Source of the DNA: Desulforapulum sp034007745
GTDB lineage: Bacteria; Desulfobacterota; Desulfobacteria; Desulfobacterales; Desulfobacteraceae
Direction of reading: 5' to 3'
Assembly: GCA_034007745.1 (NCBI GenBank)
Contig: JAVEQI010000002.1
Location: forward strand, 62,001 to 126,000
DNA: 64,000 nucleotides
Under the pieces are notes generated by a model. It was not told the DNA's origin and searched no databases. It worked only from the letters and a program-made list of their open reading frames with translations. Both the position numbers and the translations under genes were made by a program. Below, in pieces: positions 19,095 to 28,607 of the stretch (positions within the stretch are counted from its first letter, which is position 1; each line of letters opens with the position of its first letter).

Positions 19095-21143
19095 TTGAAT
19101 CCGTTTTATAAGAACCTCTCTCTGTGGCTGGTCATCGTGCTGATGATGGTGATGCTGTACAATATCTTTAACCAGCAGAATATGGTAGACACCACTACCA
19201 TCGACTATTCAGATTTCCTTGCCATGGTTGAAAAAGGCCGTGTGAAGAGCGTCATAATCCAGGGCCAGGACATTTACATCACAGACAGCAGTGGGACCAG
19301 ATTTTCCACCTTTGCCCCTAGGGACAACGACCTCATCAGCACCCTGAAAAAGAACGGAACAAGCATCAAGGTCAAACCTCCCACAGAATCCTCCTGGTTC
19401 ATGTCGATCATAATCTCATGGTTGCCCATGATCGTTCTGATCGGCGTGTGGATCTTCTTCATGCGCCAGATGCAGGGGGGAGGAGGCGGCGGCAAGGCCA
19501 TGTCCTTTGGGAAAAGCCGGGCCCGGCTCATGTCGGACAAGGGAGACAAGGTCACATTTGAAAATGTGGCCGGAATTGATGAGGCAAAAGAAGAACTCGA
19601 AGAAGTGGTTGACTTTCTAAAAGAGCCCGGCAAGTACACAAGACTCGGAGGCCGCATCCCTAAGGGAGTCCTTTTAGTAGGTGCTCCAGGAACGGGCAAG
19701 ACCCTTCTTTCCAGAGCCGTTGCAGGCGAGGCAGGTGTTCCCTTTTACACCATTTCAGGATCTGACTTTGTTGAAATGTTCGTGGGTGTCGGGGCCTCAA
19801 GGGTGAGGGATCTCTTTGCCCAGGGCAAGAAGAATGCACCGTGCATCATTTTTATCGATGAAATAGACGCAGTCGGCCGACAGAGGGGCGCAGGCATGGG
19901 CGGGGGCCACGACGAAAGAGAACAGACCCTGAACCAGCTTCTGGTGGAAATGGACGGGTTTGAATCCAACGAAGGAGTCATTCTCATGGCCGCAACCAAC
20001 CGGGCCGATGTGCTTGATCCAGCCCTTTTGAGACCCGGCCGGTTTGACCGGCAGGTCTACGTGGATCTGCCCGACATCAAGGGAAGGGAGGGTATTCTCA
20101 AGGTCCATATGAAAAAGACTCCCCTTGACGAAGATGTCGATGCCCACGTCCTTGCCAAGGGCACTCCGGGATTTTCAGGGGCGGATCTTGAAAACCTGGT
20201 TAACGAGGCAGCCCTTCTTGCGGCAAAAAGAAACCAGGAAAAACTTGGCGTGATGGATTTTGAAGATGCCAAGGATAAGGTGTATATGGGACTTGAACGA
20301 AAATCCAAGGTGATCCGGGAAGACGAGAAAAAAACAACGGCTTACCACGAGGCAGGCCATGCCCTTGTGGCGAGACTTCTGCCCGGAACCGATGCTGTAA
20401 ACAAGGTAACCATCATTCCCAGGGGCCGGGCCGCAGGTGTCACCTGGTTTCTGCCCGAAGAGAGGGACTTCAAGTATAAGGACCAGCTGGAGAGTGAGCT
20501 TGCCGTGGCCTTTGGCGGCAGGGTAGCAGAAGAGCTCATCTTCAAACGCATCTCAACCGGAGCCTCCAACGACATAAAGCAGGCAACCGCCATCGCCAAC
20601 AAGATGGTCAGGACCTGGGGTATGAGCGATGAACTAGCCCCCCTTGCCTATGACAAGGGAGACGAGCATATCTTCATCGGCAGGGACATGGGCCAGGCAA
20701 GGGAGTACTCCGAAGACACGGCGAAAAAGATAGATGCAGAAGTTGCGTCCATCATCCAGCGAAGCCATTACCGGGCAAAAACGGTACTCGAGGAAAATAT
20801 CGAGATTCTTCACAGGTTGGCCGAACTTCTCCTGGACAAAGAAACTGTCATGGGTGAGGAGCTGGATGAGTTGATTCATTCAATGAAACCCGACTTCAAA
20901 CCTTCCTACAGGAAATCAACATCACCGAAACCAGCCGCAGACAAGAAGGATGCTGAACCAAAAGCCCAGGAACCTGCAAGGGAAAGCCAGGCATCAGAGG
21001 AAAATGAGGCCAGGGGTGTGGAGAATCCCGAAACTGACGCACCAGGCAGACCGTCCGATGAAACCCCAGATAAAGCCAATACCGGCAAAGCCCCTGAAAA
21101 ACAGTCCGGGGGAGAATCCGAAAATGGACAAAAAAAGCAATGA
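19095..21143 (+). CDS. ftsH: ATP-dependent zinc metalloprotease FtsH
   Basis: Membrane-bound AAA+ protease for quality control. Two membrane segments (about residues 8-24 and 101-123) flank a small periplasmic part. Walker A is GAPGTGKT (about 196-203), Walker B IIFIDEID, the second region of homology is NRADVLDPALLRPGRFD, and the zinc site HEAGH is near 417. The 682-residue length includes a tail of about 80 residues rich in Pro, Glu and Lys, longer than in E. coli and probably disordered. The start is TTG behind AAAGGAAAAG. The stop overlaps the folP start (ATGA). Confidence 0.96.
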   Translation: MNPFYKNLSLWLVIVLMMVMLYNIFNQQNMVDTTTIDYSDFLAMVEKGRVKSVIIQGQDIYITDSSGTRFSTFAPRDNDLISTLKKNGTSIKVKPPTESSWFMSIIISWLPMIVLIGVWIFFMRQMQGGGGGGKAMSFGKSRARLMSDKGDKVTFENVAGIDEAKEELEEVVDFLKEPGKYTRLGGRIPKGVLLVGAPGTGKTLLSRAVAGEAGVPFYTISGSDFVEMFVGVGASRVRDLFAQGKKNAPCIIFIDEIDAVGRQRGAGMGGGHDEREQTLNQLLVEMDGFESNEGVILMAATNRADVLDPALLRPGRFDRQVYVDLPDIKGREGILKVHMKKTPLDEDVDAHVLAKGTPGFSGADLENLVNEAALLAAKRNQEKLGVMDFEDAKDKVYMGLERKSKVIREDEKKTTAYHEAGHALVARLLPGTDAVNKVTIIPRGRAAGVTWFLPEERDFKYKDQLESELAVAFGGRVAEELIFKRISTGASNDIKQATAIANKMVRTWGMSDELAPLAYDKGDEHIFIGRDMGQAREYSEDTAKKIDAEVASIIQRSHYRAKTVLEENIEILHRLAELLLDKETVMGEELDELIHSMKPDFKPSYRKSTSPKPAADKKDAEPKAQEPARESQASEENEARGVENPETDAPGRPSDETPDKANTGKAPEKQSGGESENGQKKQ

Positions 21144-22045
21144 CCAAATGCATGGCCGAATCCATCATTAGACCCATGGAGTGGAAAGGGTTTAAGCTTG
21201 ACTTTAAGCGCAAGCCCTGCATCATGGGCATCCTTAACACCACCCCGGATTCGTTTTCCGACGGGGGTCGCTATCTCAGCTTTGACAGGGCCGTAAACCA
21301 GGGTCTATCCCTGGTCGAGGCTGGAGCCGATATTTTAGACATCGGCGGAGAATCCACCCGGCCGTTTGGACCCGCTGTGACGGCCCAGGAGGAAATGGAC
21401 CGGGTTGTTCCAGTTATAGAGGCCCTGGCAAAAAGGATAAAAACCCCCATCTCCATCGACACCGTCAAGGCCGGGGTAGCCCGGGAGGCCATCCGGGCAG
21501 GAGCATCCATGGTCAACGATATCTCAGCCATGGAAAACGACCCGGACATGGCTAATGTGGTATCAAAGGCCCAGGTCCCAGTCATTCTCATGCACATGCA
21601 GGGAACACCTTCGACCATGCAGATCAATCCCACCTATGAAGATCTCCTGGGTGAGATCACCACCTATCTTAGGGCCAGGGTTAAGGCTGCCCTGGACGCA
21701 GGCATCGCTAGAGGCATGATCATTCTTGATCCAGGAATCGGGTTTGGCAAGACAGTGAACCACAACATTATGCTCATCCAGCAGATAGATAAAATCGGAG
21801 CCCTTGGCTATCCCGTCCTCATGGGACCCTCCAGGAAATCCTTTGTTCAAAAAATCCTCTCCCAGAAAACGGACAGGACCGTCAAGGCAGACGACCTTGA
21901 GGCAGAACTTGGAACCATGGCGGCCTCGGTTGCTTGCCTTATGAACGGTGCTCAAATAATCCGTGTGCATAACGTTAAAACCCTTGCTCCCATGGCCCGG
22001 ACCATTGCCGCCATTCTAGGATACGATTGTTGCAAGCAAGATTGA
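21140..22045 (+). CDS. folP: Dihydropteroate synthase
   Basis: Condenses p-aminobenzoate with dihydropterin pyrophosphate in folate synthesis. Signature motifs are present: MGILNTTPDSFSDGG, DIGGESTRP, SIDTVKAGVAREAIRAGASM VND, and DPGIGFGKT. The first about 20 residues precede the usual start, so initiation could be a little downstream at an in-frame ATG (21152 or 21176). The ATGA overlap with ftsH argues for coupled translation. The 3' end overlaps the YbbR gene by 19 bases. Confidence 0.95.
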   Translation: MTKCMAESIIRPMEWKGFKLDFKRKPCIMGILNTTPDSFSDGGRYLSFDRAVNQGLSLVEAGADILDIGGESTRPFGPAVTAQEEMDRVVPVIEALAKRIKTPISIDTVKAGVAREAIRAGASMVNDISAMENDPDMANVVSKAQVPVILMHMQGTPSTMQINPTYEDLLGEITTYLRARVKAALDAGIARGMIILDPGIGFGKTVNHNIMLIQQIDKIGALGYPVLMGPSRKSFVQKILSQKTDRTVKADDLEAELGTMAASVACLMNGAQIIRVHNVKTLAPMARTIAAILGYDCCKQD

Positions 22046-22995
22046 GCCCCAGTGCCTCTGACCCCTGGCCATGGATTTTAAAACCGGTCTTGATTTTTGT
22101 CTTTGCAACACTTTCCATCTTCGCCTGTACCCGGGAACCCGTGGATACCAATCTTCTCCTGCCCATAGAATTTTCATCCCTTCCCGCCGACCTTGTCCGT
22201 ATGCCCTCCCATACCTCCAACCTTGAGATCAGGATCAAAGGACCGGCAAAACTTGTCCAGGATGTCACCCAGGAAGAGATGAGCTATCTCGTGGATCTTT
22301 ACACGGAACTTGCCATGGATCCGGCAGGAACGGCCTCATCCATCATAGAGCCGGGCTTTTACTCCATTCCCATCCTGGAAGAAAGAATACCACTTAACCC
22401 CAAGATTACCATCCTCAAGATAAAACCCACCTATATCACGGTTCAACTGGAACGAAAGATGATAAAGAGGTTGCCCGTTCATGTTCCCTACACAGGCGAG
22501 ACTCCTCCGGGATTTACGGCCCTTGATGCAGTAGCTGTCCCCGAGGTGGTAGAGGTAACCGGTGCCCAGTCAGTCATTGCGCCGCTTATGTTCATCATGA
22601 CAAAACCGGTAGACATCACCAACGCAAAAGAAGACTTCAAGAAGAACCTGCCCCTGGATCTTGCCCCCTCGATAACGGTTGATCATCCCAGTGCCATAGT
22701 TGTTGCATCCATTCCCATTGTCGAAACCATTGTCATCCAGAACTTCGAGAATCTCGAAGTTGCCACCATAAACTGCTCAAAGGTCACACGAGTGGTGCCG
22801 CCCTTCATGGAAATAAAGGTAAAAGGCCCCTTAAACACCCTTAAGAAAGATAATATAAAAGAGAATTTTAAAATATACATTGATCTTGATGGATTGCCCC
22901 CCGGGGTTTACGTACGACGGGCAACCATAACCCTTCCCCTGGGCCTGATACTTGCCGACACAAAACCTGAACTTTTCACAGTAACCATCAATTAG
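22027..22995 (+). CDS. YbbR-like domain protein (CdaR-like)
   Basis: A 322-residue exported or membrane-anchored protein with one N-terminal hydrophobic segment (LKPVLIFVFATLSIFAC) and YbbR repeats (PHTSN-type start near residue 60; repeats ending VQLERKM, IVVASIP and FTVTIN). YbbR/CdaR proteins usually bind and regulate the diadenylate cyclase CdaA, whose gene normally precedes theirs. No cdaA is present here; folP overlaps directly. The IFAC sequence may be an atypical lipobox. The start is probably TTG at 22027 or nearby. Confidence 0.75.
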   Translation: MLQARLSPSASDPWPWILKPVLIFVFATLSIFACTREPVDTNLLLPIEFSSLPADLVRMPSHTSNLEIRIKGPAKLVQDVTQEEMSYLVDLYTELAMDPAGTASSIIEPGFYSIPILEERIPLNPKITILKIKPTYITVQLERKMIKRLPVHVPYTGETPPGFTALDAVAVPEVVEVTGAQSVIAPLMFIMTKPVDITNAKEDFKKNLPLDLAPSITVDHPSAIVVASIPIVETIVIQNFENLEVATINCSKVTRVVPPFMEIKVKGPLNTLKKDNIKENFKIYIDLDGLPPGVYVRRATITLPLGLILADTKPELFTVTIN

Positions 22996-23004
22996 GAAAG
23001 AATC

Positions 23005-23778
23005 ATGCTGCTGGTAATCGATGTGGGAAACACCAATACTGTACTGGGAGTCTTTGACGGCACCACCCTGGTCGAGGCCTGGAGAATCAGAACTATTCGG
23101 GAAGCCACTGTGGATGAATTCAATGTCCTTGCAAGGGCACTTTTTGCGGACAAGGGAATAGACCTCTCAACCATCACAAGAACCGTAATCTCCTCGGTTG
23201 TTCCCCCGATAAACAGCATCCTGGACACCTTTGCCCGGCGCTATATCAGCAAGCCCCCCATATGGATCAATCCTGATTCAGTAAAACGCCTCATGCCAAT
23301 CCTCTACGACAACCCGTCCGAGGTGGGGGCAGACAGGATAGTCAATGCCGTGGCCGCCTTTGAACGGTACAAATCCAGCATGATCATCATTGACTTTGGT
23401 ACCGCAACCACCTTTGACGCCATATCTGCCAGGGGTGAATACCTGGGCGGAGCCATTACACCGGGGGTGATGATCTCGGCCGAGGCCCTTTTCCAGAGGG
23501 CATCCAAGCTGCCCCGGGTGGAAATTTTCAGACGTCCTGGAAATGTAATCGGAAAGACCACCGTCGAAAGCATGAAATCGGGAATCATCTATGGCAATGG
23601 GGCTCTGGTGGACGGCATGGTTCAAAGAATGGCCAAAGAGATGGGGTCTACACCCAGGGTCATTGCCACGGGCGGGCTTGCCTCCCTTATTGCAGAGGCA
23701 TCTGAAACTATTGAAGTTGTGGACAATGCCCTGACCCTGGAGGGACTTAGAATCATTGCCGATCAGCCTGCCCCCTGA
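23005..23778 (+). CDS. coaX: Type III pantothenate kinase
   Basis: Phosphorylates pantothenate, the first step of coenzyme A synthesis. The 257-residue ASKHA-fold protein has the N-terminal phosphate loop DVGNTNTVLGVFDG, the family motif NPSEVGADRIVNAVAA, and the acidic centre IIDFGTATTFDAIS, then GGAITPGV. It is the last gene of the tilS-ftsH run and starts nine bases after the YbbR gene. Its end meets the end of the convergent CoA-transferase gene after three bases. panC, elsewhere in the window, makes its substrate. Confidence 0.95.
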   Translation: MLLVIDVGNTNTVLGVFDGTTLVEAWRIRTIREATVDEFNVLARALFADKGIDLSTITRTVISSVVPPINSILDTFARRYISKPPIWINPDSVKRLMPILYDNPSEVGADRIVNAVAAFERYKSSMIIIDFGTATTFDAISARGEYLGGAITPGVMISAEALFQRASKLPRVEIFRRPGNVIGKTTVESMKSGIIYGNGALVDGMVQRMAKEMGSTPRVIATGGLASLIAEASETIEVVDNALTLEGLRIIADQPAP

Positions 23779-23781
23779 CCC

Positions 23782-25641
23782 TTAAGATTCAAAAGAGATC
23801 AAAAGGGAATGGGCCCCGTTTTCAAATCTGGACTGCACCGGATATTTTCCACTTTCAAAAACCTTCAGCATGGCCTGATTGGAGCTTAGTACATCTGCGG
23901 TCATCCCCTTTGCCCCCCGCTGCCTTGCAAGCCTTGCGAGCATTCCGTAAAGGTAGGTTGCGATGCCAAGACCCTGGAACTTTTCATCAACTACAAAGGC
24001 CAAGTCCACCAGGGGTTTGTCCGGGTGGCGGGCGAATCTTGCCTCGGCAATGATCTGGCCCTGTCCGGGAGGCCCGACCAGTCCCACAATGGAAAGTACG
24101 TTGCGGTAATCCACATTGAGGTACTCCTGGATCTTGGCATGGGGCATGGTCTTGATGGGAGTAAAGTAGCGATAGTAGATGGCCTGGTCTGAAAACCTGT
24201 AAAACAACCTTCTCATACACTCTTCGTCCGACGGTTTGATGGCCCGGAACCTCACCTCTGTATTGTTCTTAAAGGTATGGCATTCAGAGATATGATCGGG
24301 GTAGAGCCGGGAACTTGCATGGATAAATATCTGATCGGGATAGAGAAAGTTGTTCTTCTTTGCCCAGATGACAAGGGATTCACGATCATCGGGATGGGCT
24401 ATTTCAATAAGGGCCTGGGCCCGTTCCCGAACCGTACGGCCGGTCAGAGTTGCAATACCATATTCGGTTGCCACCATGCCCACAGAATCGGGAAAATTGA
24501 TCTGATTGACTACGCCCTCGATGGTCGTTCTAATGTTGGCTTCACCTTTAAGGTTGCGGCTCGGCAGGGCAAAGATTGTGAATCCGCCTTTGGAGATCTC
24601 TGCACCGTTGAAGAAATCCATGGCCTGGCCAGGGCCCGAGGTGACATTGCCCTTGCCCATATGCATGGCGATGCGGCTTGAAAGATCCACCTTTCTTGCC
24701 GGGATAATGGCGATGAATCTTTTGTTCATACCGATTTCCATGGGATTGAACACCTGGCCCACCTCCTGGAACTCGACCAATGGATTTTTATCGAGCCAAT
24801 CCATGAGTTCTTTTGATCCCATTGCATAGGAGGCAAGGGTCTTGCCCCGGTAGTTTTTCTTATTCCGGTTGGTCACAGCCCCGCTCTTGACAAGCTCCAT
24901 CACGGCGTCCGTGACAAAGGGAGTGTGAATCCCAAGGTTGCGCCTCGGGGCAAGATGCCGGGGCAGAGCCTGGAACAAAGGACCAAAACTGAACGCGAGG
25001 CAGTCACCGTCTTCAATGACAGATGCCACATTGGCAGCCACCCTGTCATGGACCTCGTCCACGGGCCAGATGGGCAGATAGATTATGGGATCGCAGCTCT
25101 CCACAAACCAGTCAAATTCGTCAACCGAAACAAAGGTGTCGCCAAAGGTGCAGGGCAGATCCGGGTTGATTTCACCGATCACAAGGCTTGCCTGGTCCAT
25201 GGCCTGGCGGGCCACATCAACGGCAATACCCAGGGAGCTGCGGCCATTTTCATCGGGTGGTGTAATTTGAATCAAAGCTGCGTCCACGGGAATCTGGTAG
25301 TCGTTGATCAGCTGGGGAATGTTTGAAAACCTGCTGGGAATCAAATCCACCCTTCCCGCTTGAACGGCCTCGCTTGCCACCCACCCGGAGAAAAAAGTTT
25401 TAAGCCTTGACCGATTGGAACGAAGGGCCTCGATGGATATGGCGTCCCCAAAACTAAGAATTTGAATCAGGGTGAGATCTGCAAGATTTGGCGCTGTTGA
25501 ACTCATTAAAGCCTTGACAAGGGTTCTTGGCTCTGCTGCACCTGTTCCAAGGAAAACATTCATCCCCGGCTTAATTCCGGCCAGGGCCCTGACCGGTGTA
25601 ACCAGTTTTTTCTTCCACAAAGGGTCTCCCGATTTATTCAT
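23782..25641 (-). CDS. Acetyl-CoA hydrolase/transferase fused to a GNAT acetyltransferase domain
   Basis: A 619-residue two-domain protein. Residues 1 to about 440 form a class I CoA-transferase of the acetyl-CoA hydrolase/4-hydroxybutyrate CoA-transferase type (IKPGMNVFLGTGAAEP, PPDENGRSSLGIAVD, MVATEYGIATLTGRTVRERA). Residues about 465-619 form a GNAT domain (VRFRAIKPSDEECMRRLFYR; acetyl-CoA loop EKFQGLGIATYLYG). The transferase could move CoA between acetate and another acid; the GNAT part may acetylate or sense acetyl-CoA. It follows the zinc-ribbon gene with a three-base gap. Confidence 0.88.
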   Translation of the reverse strand: MNKSGDPLWKKKLVTPVRALAGIKPGMNVFLGTGAAEPRTLVKALMSSTAPNLADLTLIQILSFGDAISIEALRSNRSRLKTFFSGWVASEAVQAGRVDLIPSRFSNIPQLINDYQIPVDAALIQITPPDENGRSSLGIAVDVARQAMDQASLVIGEINPDLPCTFGDTFVSVDEFDWFVESCDPIIYLPIWPVDEVHDRVAANVASVIEDGDCLAFSFGPLFQALPRHLAPRRNLGIHTPFVTDAVMELVKSGAVTNRNKKNYRGKTLASYAMGSKELMDWLDKNPLVEFQEVGQVFNPMEIGMNKRFIAIIPARKVDLSSRIAMHMGKGNVTSGPGQAMDFFNGAEISKGGFTIFALPSRNLKGEANIRTTIEGVVNQINFPDSVGMVATEYGIATLTGRTVRERAQALIEIAHPDDRESLVIWAKKNNFLYPDQIFIHASSRLYPDHISECHTFKNNTEVRFRAIKPSDEECMRRLFYRFSDQAIYYRYFTPIKTMPHAKIQEYLNVDYRNVLSIVGLVGPPGQGQIIAEARFARHPDKPLVDLAFVVDEKFQGLGIATYLYGMLARLARQRGAKGMTADVLSSNQAMLKVFESGKYPVQSRFENGAHSLLISFES

Positions 25642-25644
25642 AAT

Positions 25645-26325
25645 TTACGCCTTGCCCGCCTTCTTTAGGGACTCGTTAAAAACAGCGTAGAACTGTTCAT
25701 GCTCCTTGATTGCCAGTACAAATATCTTTTCAAGCTCGTCAAGGCTTGACCGGTTGACCACTATATCGACACTCTGTTCAAGGGCCGCCATCCTGTCCAT
25801 GGTGCGGGATCTGTCTGTGACAAGAACCACAAACATCCGTCTTCTCAAAGCCATCCCAAGCAGGCAGAGGGTGTCAAGCACTCCGGGTTTACCAGATCCA
25901 TCAGACCCATGAGCTTCGTCAAACCCCTCATCCAGAACCACAACATCGAACAGATGATACCTCATGTTTAAAAGGGCCTGTTCAACATTGTCCACCTGTT
26001 TGACCACCCGGCCAATGGCCGTCATTACCCTGGCAACCACGTCGGCCTTTTTTCCCATGCACACAAGGACGGTCTGCCTGCCGTCATCCACGAAGTCAAA
26101 GGGCTTGTCTGCGGCATCATATTTTTTTTTAACTGCGGTCCCATATGAATCCGTGGTCGAACTGGAAGACAAACCAACGGATCCTCCGGAAAAACTCTCC
26201 CCCGGAGATATCTGGATTCGATGCCCGCACTTTGGGCAGAGAAATGAAGCTTTTTTGCCCTTTGGCACCTTGTGGTCTGGAATGGAAATCCTGGCTTTGC
26301 AACTGGCGCATACAATATCCATCAT
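25645..26325 (-). CDS. Zinc-ribbon protein with pseudo-receiver domain
   Basis: 226 residues. The N-terminus is an MJ0042-type zinc ribbon with two Cys pairs (CASCKA and CPKCGH) and a linker rich in Ser and Gly. The C-terminal about 130 residues resemble a response-regulator receiver fold (TVLVCMGKKADVV, FDVVVLDEGFD, RRMFVVLVTDRS), but the acidic pair and the conserved Lys are not evident, so phosphorylation is doubtful. The start overlaps the end of the PilU-like gene (ATGATG). The pilT-pilU context suggests a role with pili or surface signalling, by inference. Confidence 0.7.
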   Translation of the reverse strand: MMDIVCASCKARISIPDHKVPKGKKASFLCPKCGHRIQISPGESFSGGSVGLSSSSTTDSYGTAVKKKYDAADKPFDFVDDGRQTVLVCMGKKADVVARVMTAIGRVVKQVDNVEQALLNMRYHLFDVVVLDEGFDEAHGSDGSGKPGVLDTLCLLGMALRRRMFVVLVTDRSRTMDRMAALEQSVDIVVNRSSLDELEKIFVLAIKEHEQFYAVFNESLKKAGKA

Positions 26326-27485
26326 GACCCCTCATATCCGTGGTCTATCTCTAAAAATTCTATCTCGGTGGTTGCCTCTCCCCTTGAACTTTTAATGCTG
26401 TCAAGCCCCCTGCCCACAGTGTCCTTTCTTGAGGAGTAGGCCATGGCCACCTCCTGGGTGATCTTTCCCTGCTCGTAGAGCGAGATGATGTACTCATCAA
26501 AGGTGGTCATGCCAAAGGCCTTGCCCGCTCTCATGATCTCGTAGAAGGTTTTTCCCTCGGATTCACCATGGAGGATGGAATCTTTAACCCTGAGATTTGC
26601 ACCCATGATCTCAAAGGCAGCCACCCGTCCGCCGCCGCTCCCGGGCAAAAGCCGCTGGCAAACCACCCAGCGGATGGTGTCGGCAAGGCGGATGCGGACC
26701 TGGCGTTCTTCTTCGGCGGAAAACATGCCGATGATACGGTTGATGGTCTGGCCTGCATCCACCGTGTGAAGGGTGGAGAGGACAAGATGGCCTGTTTCAG
26801 CGGCTGAAAGGCCGATCTCAACCGTTTCCCTGTCCCGCATTTCACCCACCAGAATCACCTTGGGGGCCTGGCGAAGGGCGGCCCTTAACCCCGAGGCAAA
26901 GCTGTCAAAGTCGGCCCCGAGCTCACGCTGGTTAAAGGTTGACCGTTTCTGGGTGTGCTGGTACTCGACGGGGTCTTCCAGGGTGATCACATGGACTGAT
27001 TTAGTCTCATTGATCTCGTCTAGAAGGGCTGCAAGGGAGGTGGATTTCCCGCTACCCGTGGCTCCCGTGACAAAGATGATTCCATTTTTTTCAAGGGCCA
27101 TTTTATAAAAGGGCCGGGGCAGGTTAAGCTCTTTGATGGTGGGAATGGCCGTCTCTATCTTTCTCAGGACTATGGCATAGTTGCCCGATCTGGAAAAGAT
27201 ATTTACCCGAAACCTTGCCCTGTCTTTAAGGGCGTAGGACAGGTCGCAGGACCCCTCCCTAAGCAGGGTTTCGGTGAGCCTGCGGTCTTGATTGATCAAA
27301 TTAAGGGCAAAGGTTTCAGTCTGGAACGGGGTGAGCACTCGAAAGTCAGGGTCCATGGTGACCGGCACGAGTTCGCCTGCGGCTTCCACCTGAAGGGGCT
27401 TCCCGGGCGTCAGGTTGAGATCCGACACATTCCCATGGCTTTCAAGCATCTGTTCAAGGATGTGATCTAACTCCTGCTTATGCAT
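26322..27485 (-). CDS. PilT/PilU-like type IV pilus retraction ATPase
   Basis: 387 residues of the GspE/PilT secretion ATPase family. Walker A is VTGATGSGKSTSLA, the Asp box is ITLEDPVEYQH, Walker B is VILVGEMRDRET, and the His box is GHLVLSTLHT. It is closer in layout to PilU than to PilT (longer C-terminus, QELDHILEQMLE start) and is the second copy next to pilT, the usual pilT-pilU order. The ATG at 27485 has a strong AGGAGG; the open frame upstream is untranslated. The last residues overlap the zinc-ribbon gene start. Confidence 0.9.
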   Translation of the reverse strand: MHKQELDHILEQMLESHGNVSDLNLTPGKPLQVEAAGELVPVTMDPDFRVLTPFQTETFALNLINQDRRLTETLLREGSCDLSYALKDRARFRVNIFSRSGNYAIVLRKIETAIPTIKELNLPRPFYKMALEKNGIIFVTGATGSGKSTSLAALLDEINETKSVHVITLEDPVEYQHTQKRSTFNQRELGADFDSFASGLRAALRQAPKVILVGEMRDRETVEIGLSAAETGHLVLSTLHTVDAGQTINRIIGMFSAEEERQVRIRLADTIRWVVCQRLLPGSGGGRVAAFEIMGANLRVKDSILHGESEGKTFYEIMRAGKAFGMTTFDEYIISLYEQGKITQEVAMAYSSRKDTVGRGLDSIKSSRGEATTEIEFLEIDHGYEGS

Positions 27486-27505
27486 CCCAACCTCCTGAAA
27501 AACGT

Positions 27506-28588
27506 TTAAGCCTCGGTAAAGTCGGCTGGCGGCGTCTTGAGAAAAGGCCTGAAAAGCGATTTGTTGTTCGCTTTTCCATAGGCCTCGTCCGGGCTGATCC
27601 ACCCCTTTTTGTAGAGCTGCATGATGGCGTCGTCCAGGAGCTGCATTCCGTACTGCCTGCCCGTCTGGATCATGGAAGGTATCTGGTGGGTCTTTGCCTC
27701 CCGGATCAGGTTTCGAACGGCAGGGGTTGCCACAAGGATCTCCATGGCGGCACAGCGGCCCCTTCGATCGATGCGTTTGAACAGGGTTTGAGCAATAACG
27801 GCCCTGATACCATCGGAAAGGGTGGATCGGATCTGGGCTTGCTGACTTGCAGGGAATACCTCAATGATCCGGTCAACGGTCTTGGACGCACTTGAGGTGT
27901 GAAGTGTTCCAAACACGAGATGACCGGTGGAGGCCGCTTCAATGGCAAGGGAAATTGTTTCAAGATCCCTCATTTCACCGACCAGGATGATGTTGGGATC
28001 CTCACGAAGGGCTCCCCTCAAGGCCGCGCTGAAGGACTTGGTATGCAGGCCCACCTCCCTGTGATTGACGATGCACCCCTGGCTCTTATGCACAAACTCG
28101 ATGGGATCTTCCACCGTGATGATGTGATCCTTTCTGATCCTGTTTGCCTGGTCAATGATGGCGGCAAGGGTGGTTGACTTTCCACTGCCCGTGGGGCCGG
28201 TCACGAGTACAAGCCCTCGGGGAAGGGAGGCAAGCTTTGATATGACAGGGGGCAACCCCAACTGCTCGGCAGTTAGAATGTCCGAGGGAATCTCCCTGAA
28301 CACGGCTCCGATGCCGTATTTCTGCATGAAATAGTTAGCTCTGTACCGGGCGAGCCCTGGAATTTCATAGCCAAAATCCACATCCCCTGTCTCCTCAAAT
28401 ACCTTGACCTTTTCCTCGGGGGTGATCTCGTAAAGAAGGGTTCTCAGCTCATCGTTGGTCAGAAGGTTGTACTTGATCCGTTCAATATCACCGTGAAGTC
28501 TCAGGGCCGGGGGCTGACCCGCCACAAGGTGCAAGTCTGAGGCACCCTGTTCATGCATCAGTTTAAAAAAAGCATCAATTTTTGCCAT
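27506..28588 (-). CDS. pilT: Twitching motility ATPase PilT
   Basis: Hexameric ATPase that powers pilus retraction. 360 residues. Motifs: N-terminal GASDLHLVAGQPP, Walker A VTGPTGSGKSTTLAAIID, Asp box TVEDPIEFVH, Walker B IILVGEMRDLETI, His box GHLVFGTLHTSSASKTVDRI, and the AIRNLIRE-like motif seen as AVRNLIREAKTHQIPSMIQTG. It lies between the divIVA-like gene and the pilU-like gene with 20-base gaps, so it is part of one minus-strand operon. Confidence 0.94.
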   Translation of the reverse strand: MAKIDAFFKLMHEQGASDLHLVAGQPPALRLHGDIERIKYNLLTNDELRTLLYEITPEEKVKVFEETGDVDFGYEIPGLARYRANYFMQKYGIGAVFREIPSDILTAEQLGLPPVISKLASLPRGLVLVTGPTGSGKSTTLAAIIDQANRIRKDHIITVEDPIEFVHKSQGCIVNHREVGLHTKSFSAALRGALREDPNIILVGEMRDLETISLAIEAASTGHLVFGTLHTSSASKTVDRIIEVFPASQQAQIRSTLSDGIRAVIAQTLFKRIDRRGRCAAMEILVATPAVRNLIREAKTHQIPSMIQTGRQYGMQLLDDAIMQLYKKGWISPDEAYGKANNKSLFRPFLKTPPADFTEA

Positions 28589-28607
28589 CGTTAAATTTTC
28601 CTCATTT

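Noticed and set aside
25645..26325. Ordinary response regulator
   Set aside because: The phosphorylation site neighbourhood and conserved Lys are not recognisable, and an N-terminal zinc ribbon replaces any output domain.
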